Source: UMGS1663 sp963558185
GTDB lineage: Bacteria > Bacillota > Clostridia > TANB77 > CAG-508
Length of the DNA: 20,491 nucleotides
Assembly (NCBI GenBank): GCA_963558185.1
Contig: CAUWFE010000028.1
Coordinates: 1-20,491, forward strand
Reading direction: 5' to 3'
The notes beneath the pieces were generated by a model, which made no database searches, was not told the origin of the DNA, and was given only the letters and a program-made list of their open reading frames with translations. This document shows positions 16,266 through 20,491 of the stretch, one piece after another. Position 1 is the stretch's first letter. The number at the start of each line of letters is the position of its first letter. The translations under genes were made by a program, and so were the position numbers.

Positions 16266-17477
16266 ATGGAAAGAAGAGAAAAAAAAGAAAATATTTATAG
16301 AATTATAATGTTAGTGTTTTTGACTATTGTAATAACAGCGTTAATAACAGCACTAATTGCCTATGAATCTTTAGGTGGAAATCAAACTAAATATATTGTC
16401 AACACTGGAGATTCTTCGAGTATTGGTAGAACATTTCAAAATTTAAAGAATTTCATTGAAAAGAAATATATTGGTGAATTAGATGAAGAAAAGATGCTAG
16501 ACTATGCTATAAAAGGGTATGTAGCAGGTTTAGAAGATGATTATTCAGAATATATAAGCAAAAGCGAAATGGATGAATATATACAAAATACAATAGGAGA
16601 ATATGTTGGAATAGGAGTATATATTGGGAATGATACCGTAAATAACCAAATAATTATTGTAGGAGTAATGAAAGAAAGTCCAGCAGAGAAAGCAGGGCTT
16701 AAAGCAGGAGATATAATACAAAAAGTAGATGATACTGAATATAAGGGAGAACAATTATCAGAAGCATCAGAAAAATTAAAGGGAATTGAAGGGACAAAAA
16801 CAAAAATAACAATATTAAGAAATAACCAAACATTAGATATAGAAGTAACTAGAGAAAAGGTAAAAACTAGTCATATAGAGACAGAAGTATTAGAAAATAA
16901 CATCGGATATATACAAATAAATTCATTTAATAAAGGTTCATATGATGAATTTAAAAGTAAATATGATTTATTATCAAAACAAAATATAAAATCATTGATT
17001 ATTGATTTACGAAATAATGGTGGAGGAATAGTTGAAGAAGCTGTAAATATAGCTGATTTAATGATAGAAAAAGATAATACTATATTGATTACAAAAAATA
17101 AATCAGGAGAAGAATTGACAAAAGCAAAGCAAGATAGAAAAATAACTTTGCCAGTTACAATTTTAATTAATGAAAATACAGCAAGTGCTTCAGAAATTTT
17201 AGCAGGAGCATTAAAAGACTGTGACTCAGCAACTATAATAGGCACAAAAAGTTATGGAAAAGGTGTGATTCAAACTATATATACATTATCAGATGGAAGT
17301 GGATTAAAACTTACAACAGATGAATACTTTACACCAAATCATAATGCAATTAATAAAATAGGAATAACACCAGACATAGAAGTAAACTTACCTAAGAATG
17401 AAAGTGTATATGAAGTTGATAGAAACAATGATACTCAATTACAAAAAGCAATAGAACATTGTAAATCTCAGATGTAA
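16266..17477 (+). CDS. S41-family C-terminal processing peptidase (CtpA-type)
   Basis: A 403-residue membrane-anchored serine protease of the Ctp/Prc family, acting outside the membrane on cell-envelope proteins. Residues 13-33 form the N-terminal transmembrane anchor. An S41 N-terminal cap follows (FIEKKYIGELDEEKM, AIKGYVAGLEDDYSEYIS), then a PDZ domain at about 115-190 (VGIGVYIG, SPAEKAGLKAGDIIQKVD). The protease core has SLIIDLRNNGGGIVEEAV and the catalytic set Ser307 (TASASEI), Lys332 (SYGKGV) and Gln336; the Ser-Lys spacing of 25 matches known Ctp enzymes. GITPDIEV marks the usual end. Its position behind ftsEX and two hydrolases fits a role in processing or turning over cell-wall enzymes, as for some Ctp proteases, but the substrate is unknown. 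Gene symbol left blank because ctpA and ctpB cannot be told apart. Confidence 0.96.
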   Translation: MERREKKENIYRIIMLVFLTIVITALITALIAYESLGGNQTKYIVNTGDSSSIGRTFQNLKNFIEKKYIGELDEEKMLDYAIKGYVAGLEDDYSEYISKSEMDEYIQNTIGEYVGIGVYIGNDTVNNQIIIVGVMKESPAEKAGLKAGDIIQKVDDTEYKGEQLSEASEKLKGIEGTKTKITILRNNQTLDIEVTREKVKTSHIETEVLENNIGYIQINSFNKGSYDEFKSKYDLLSKQNIKSLIIDLRNNGGGIVEEAVNIADLMIEKDNTILITKNKSGEELTKAKQDRKITLPVTILINENTASASEILAGALKDCDSATIIGTKSYGKGVIQTIYTLSDGSGLKLTTDEYFTPNHNAINKIGITPDIEVNLPKNESVYEVDRNNDTQLQKAIEHCKSQM

Positions 17478-17511
17478 TAATATTTAATATAATAAAAGAA
17501 GGGAAAAACGA

Positions 17512-17598
<87 letters not shown>

Positions 17599-17617
17599 AA
17601 AATAATAAAATACAAAT

Positions 17618-17677
17618 AAAAAAAGATAGCAAAATAAAGCCTGTAATAGATACAGGTTAGTTTTGCTATCTTTTTTT
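17618..17677 (+). terminator. Two-tier intrinsic terminator after the TA leader ORF
   Basis: An outer stem of 17 bp pairs 17618-17634 (A-rich, GATAGC core) with 17661-17677 (GCTATC then T7). An inner stem pairs CCTGTA (17640-17645) with TACAGG (17651-17656). The T-run makes it a strong terminator on +, and the A-run could let it act on - too. It lies 20 nt after the stop of the leader ORF. The rest of 17478-17864 holds the repeat, this terminator and a promoter candidate, with no convincing further gene. Confidence 0.9.
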
Positions 17678-17747
17678 GATAGGCATATATTATATATATG
17701 GTTAAAAAATGTAATAAAAATGAAATATAAATGTAATCAATATGTAA

Positions 17748-17776
17748 TTGAATTAAACAATGGGATAATATATAAT
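17748..17776 (+). promoter_or_regulatory. Candidate promoter for the pilin-like gene
   Basis: TTGAAT (17748-17753) and a perfect TATAAT (17771-17776) are 17 bp apart. Transcription would start near 17783, about 80 nt before the pilin-like ATG and downstream of the terminator, so the gene may be expressed independently of ctpA read-through. Confidence 0.5.
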
Positions 17777-17864
17777 TTAAAGTGTATAGAATTAGTTAGA
17801 AAATTGCAAGATACAAAAAGCAATATTTTTATAGTAAAAATATATTATATGAAGGGAGAAAAAT

Positions 17865-20258
17865 ATGAAAAAGTTTTTAAAAAATAAACAAGGAATAACA
17901 TTAATAGCTTTAGTAATAACAATAGTGATATTAGTAATCTTAGCAGCAGTAAGCATAAATATGCTAATAGGAGATAATGGGTTAATTACAAAAGCACATG
18001 AATCATCAAAGCAAATGCAAATTGCATCAGGAAAAGAAGAAATAGATTTACAAGTATTAGATTTAGTAACAGGAAAAGTACTAAAAGGAGAAAATTGCAG
18101 TTTAGAATATATAAAACAAGAATTGCCTAAAAGATTAAATTTAAGCGTAACAGGAGAAAAAGGAGAACCTTTACAAGCTATATACGTAGATTACAAAAAC
18201 TATGAATATGAAATAGATAATCAATTTATTGTAAAATATGCGGGAGAAGGAAATTACAAAGAAAGACCAACACTAATATTAAGCTTAGATAAAACACAAA
18301 CAGGAGTAGAAAAAGTAATTATAACAGCAGAAGCAGAAATAATAGATGGAACAATAGAAGAAATTAAAAATCCAAAAGGAGAAAGCAAAAAAGGAAATAA
18401 TACAACATATGAGGTAACAGAAAATGGAGAATATACTTTTACAGCAACTAGCAATAGAGGAAGAGTAACATCTAAAACAATTAATGTAAATAATATAAAA
18501 GAACAGGGAATAGACTTAACTGGAATAATAACAGGAGCAGATAAACATAACCATATATATGAAACAAAATATGATGATAATAATCATTGGAGTGAATGTA
18601 TAATTTGTGGAAATAAAATAAATGTAGAAAGCCATAATAAACTTATAACTGGAAATCCAGCAACATGTGATATATATGTAACATTAGGAAGAGAAGTATG
18701 CACTGATAATTGTGGATATGAAAAACAAATACAAAGATTAGAACACATTAGACCAGAAAATTTAAAATGGCAAGATTGGAATTCAGTTAGGCATATAGCA
18801 TTTCAATGTGAAAGATGTGGAGGTAGCGGAAGTAATGGATTAGATGAAGAACATACATTTAGTATAAATGGTAAAAATATGACTGTTAATCAAATGAGAG
18901 ATAATGGAATAAATATACATAAACTTAGTTCTTTACAATGTACAAAATGCAAATTAAATGTTGATTTTAGTAAACATACATTTTATTCTAACACATGCTA
19001 TTTATGTAGTATAGAATATGGACCAACATGTAATATGAGAATAAATGATAACACATTAGTAGGAAATAAAGCAAAAATAGATTTATTAAATAATGATATT
19101 CAATATGTATATGCAAATGTAAATACAAAAGGATTAAACTTCGAAAGTGTAGATGCAATAAGCTTAAATGGAGGAAATTATAATGTAGGAACTCCAGAGT
19201 TAGTAGAAAAACAAGGTGATTTATGGAAATATAGAATTCCAATATCATTAAAAGATAAAAATCAAAATATAACAGAAGATATTGATTTACTATTTAGATG
19301 GAGAACAAGTTTAAAAGATGGAGATATAATTGATGACATAGAGATAAGAACTGATAGCGGAATAGGAAGAATAAGAGCTGAAGGAGAAGTTTTGGTAATG
19401 CCAGTAGGAGTAAAACCTACAATAGATAGTATAGAACAAATAAATGAAGAAATGTCAGGAGAATGGACAACTAAGAAAAAGTTAAAAATAAAAGGAACTT
19501 GTACAAAAAGAGAAATAGTATATATTTCAATGTATGATGACACAGGAAAAACAATATTTGAAAATAAAGCTACACAAGTAGTAGATGGAAAGTATGAATT
19601 TATTTCTGACTATGGAGTAGAAGCATTTGAAGAAAGAAACTTCACTATAAAAGTAAAAGACATGTTTGAAAATGAAGAACAAACGGTTGTAGCACTATCA
19701 AAAATAGATTCACAGGCGCCATCAATAATATCAAATAAAGAATATAATAAAGAATGGTCAAAAAACAAAAAATTAGAATTAGAAATAGAAGAAAAAGGAA
19801 TAGGTAATGTACAAATAACTTTTAATGATGAAAATAATTATCAAAATGTGGAACAAAAAGATGGAAAATATATAGTAAATTATAATTTTGTAGGAGATAT
19901 ATACGAAGATATCCATGGAGCGATATATTTAAAAGATGGACTAGGGAATATAAGAACAGAAAAAATAAAAATAGGAAAATTAGATAATACAAGCCCAACC
20001 ATAACAAATGTAGAAACAAAAAAAGAAGGAGAAAATATAGTAGTAACAATAAATGCAAATGATATAAACGAAGAAATAGGAAAAGAAGGTTCAGGAATAA
20101 GCGGATATGCAATAAGCACATCTAAAGAATTACCAACAGATGTAAGTTATGGAAAAAGTAATGAAATAAAAGTAGAAAAAGCAGGAAAGTATTATATTTA
20201 TGTAAAAGATAATGTAGGAAATATATCAGCAAGATATGAATTGAACATTGAATATTAA
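17865..20258 (+). CDS. Prepilin-like surface protein with Cys/His-rich zone and Ig-like domains
   Basis: A 797-residue protein with a type IV prepilin-like N-terminus: basic MKKFLKNKQG, probable cleavage after Gly10, then ITLIALVITIVILVILAAVSI as the hydrophobic helix. The usual Glu5 of mature pilins is replaced by Ala, as in many Clostridial pilin-like proteins. The following IGDNGLITKAHES is typical of that group. Residues about 132-213 resemble an Ig-like domain. Residues 228-389 are rich in Cys and His: HNHIYETKYDDNNHW, then CIIC, CTDNC, CERC, CTKC and CYLC pairs, probably zinc sites. Beta-rich Ig-like modules follow from about 400, with linkers at 515 (GVKPTIDSI), 611 (DSQAPSI) and 703 (DNTSPTI). 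GAAGGGAG precedes the ATG. It probably is displayed on the surface as an adhesin or minor pilin; no assembly genes are in view. Confidence 0.85.
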   Translation: MKKFLKNKQGITLIALVITIVILVILAAVSINMLIGDNGLITKAHESSKQMQIASGKEEIDLQVLDLVTGKVLKGENCSLEYIKQELPKRLNLSVTGEKGEPLQAIYVDYKNYEYEIDNQFIVKYAGEGNYKERPTLILSLDKTQTGVEKVIITAEAEIIDGTIEEIKNPKGESKKGNNTTYEVTENGEYTFTATSNRGRVTSKTINVNNIKEQGIDLTGIITGADKHNHIYETKYDDNNHWSECIICGNKINVESHNKLITGNPATCDIYVTLGREVCTDNCGYEKQIQRLEHIRPENLKWQDWNSVRHIAFQCERCGGSGSNGLDEEHTFSINGKNMTVNQMRDNGINIHKLSSLQCTKCKLNVDFSKHTFYSNTCYLCSIEYGPTCNMRINDNTLVGNKAKIDLLNNDIQYVYANVNTKGLNFESVDAISLNGGNYNVGTPELVEKQGDLWKYRIPISLKDKNQNITEDIDLLFRWRTSLKDGDIIDDIEIRTDSGIGRIRAEGEVLVMPVGVKPTIDSIEQINEEMSGEWTTKKKLKIKGTCTKREIVYISMYDDTGKTIFENKATQVVDGKYEFISDYGVEAFEERNFTIKVKDMFENEEQTVVALSKIDSQAPSIISNKEYNKEWSKNKKLELEIEEKGIGNVQITFNDENNYQNVEQKDGKYIVNYNFVGDIYEDIHGAIYLKDGLGNIRTEKIKIGKLDNTSPTITNVETKKEGENIVVTINANDINEEIGKEGSGISGYAISTSKELPTDVSYGKSNEIKVEKAGKYYIYVKDNVGNISARYELNIEY

Positions 20259-20424
20259 GAAATATTTTAAATATTGGAGTTATTTTTTACATTATATAAA
20301 CTTTAAAGAGTAGCTCAAAATTTGTTAATATGTAATATAATTGTAACAAAATTGTAAAGAAAAAAATATAGAAAATTAATAAAATCTATTATATAATTAA
20401 AACAAAAGAAAAGGAAACAAAATT

Positions 20425-20491
<67 letters not shown>

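Noticed and set aside
16871..17245. 124-codon minus-strand ORF inside ctpA
   Set aside because: Antisense to the catalytic core of the protease, with no independent start signals.
17663..17887. 74-codon ORF (internal ATG at 17720) overlapping the pilin-like start
   Set aside because: No ribosome site at TTG 17663 or ATG 17720. It begins inside the terminator right arm, overlaps the pilin-like start in another frame and covers a good promoter (17748-17776).

Overview
The window is very AT-rich and reads like a low-GC Firmicute of the Clostridia type, probably a gut-associated or uncultured lineage. The evidence is the T-box-controlled pheST, the FtsEX/PcsB-CwlO-like division module, split transketolase subunits, strong AGGAGG-type ribosome binding sites, TTG/GTG starts, and a pilin-like protein of the ITLIAL type. 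All genes lie on the + strand. Genes are intact with TGG as the tryptophan codon, so the standard bacterial code applies.

Layout. 1-1046: a nine-codon tail of an upstream gene and a RhuM-family protein (accessory, island-like). 1047-1365: a decayed coding remnant and a probable structured leader with a good promoter for the next operon. 1366-5772: polA, a small membrane-anchored lytic transglycosylase and galE, closed by a strong intrinsic terminator. 5773-6429: a 0.7 kb gene-free stretch holding a tight cluster of DnaA boxes, then the promoter and tRNA-Phe T-box leader of pheST. 6430-9846: pheS and pheT. 9935-11865: the two transketolase half-subunits and a terminator. 12006-17477: a well-formed promoter driving ftsE and ftsX, two tandem coiled-coil M23 hydrolases and the S41 protease CtpA. 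This looks like a cell-division peptidoglycan-remodelling cluster: FtsEX would gate the two hydrolases through their coiled coils, and CtpA is a plausible processing protease.

The most unusual part is 17488-20491. Directly behind ctpA sits a tiny SD-ATG-started ORF containing a GC-richer core followed by a (TA)16T tract. It is followed by a two-tier terminator hairpin and then a 797-residue prepilin-like surface protein with a Cys/His-rich zone and Ig-like repeats. Exactly the same 57 nt core plus TA tract returns 2,913 bp later, again behind an SD and an ATG at the same distance and in the same frame, and the window stops precisely at the end of that identity. In copy 1 the three reading frames leaving the TA tract end differently relative to the terminator: the present frame and one other stop before it, and the third runs through the left arm and stops in the loop. 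This suggests a possible phase-variable leader-peptide attenuator, or cassette boundary, for a surface pilin-like gene. That is an inference, not a demonstrated system.
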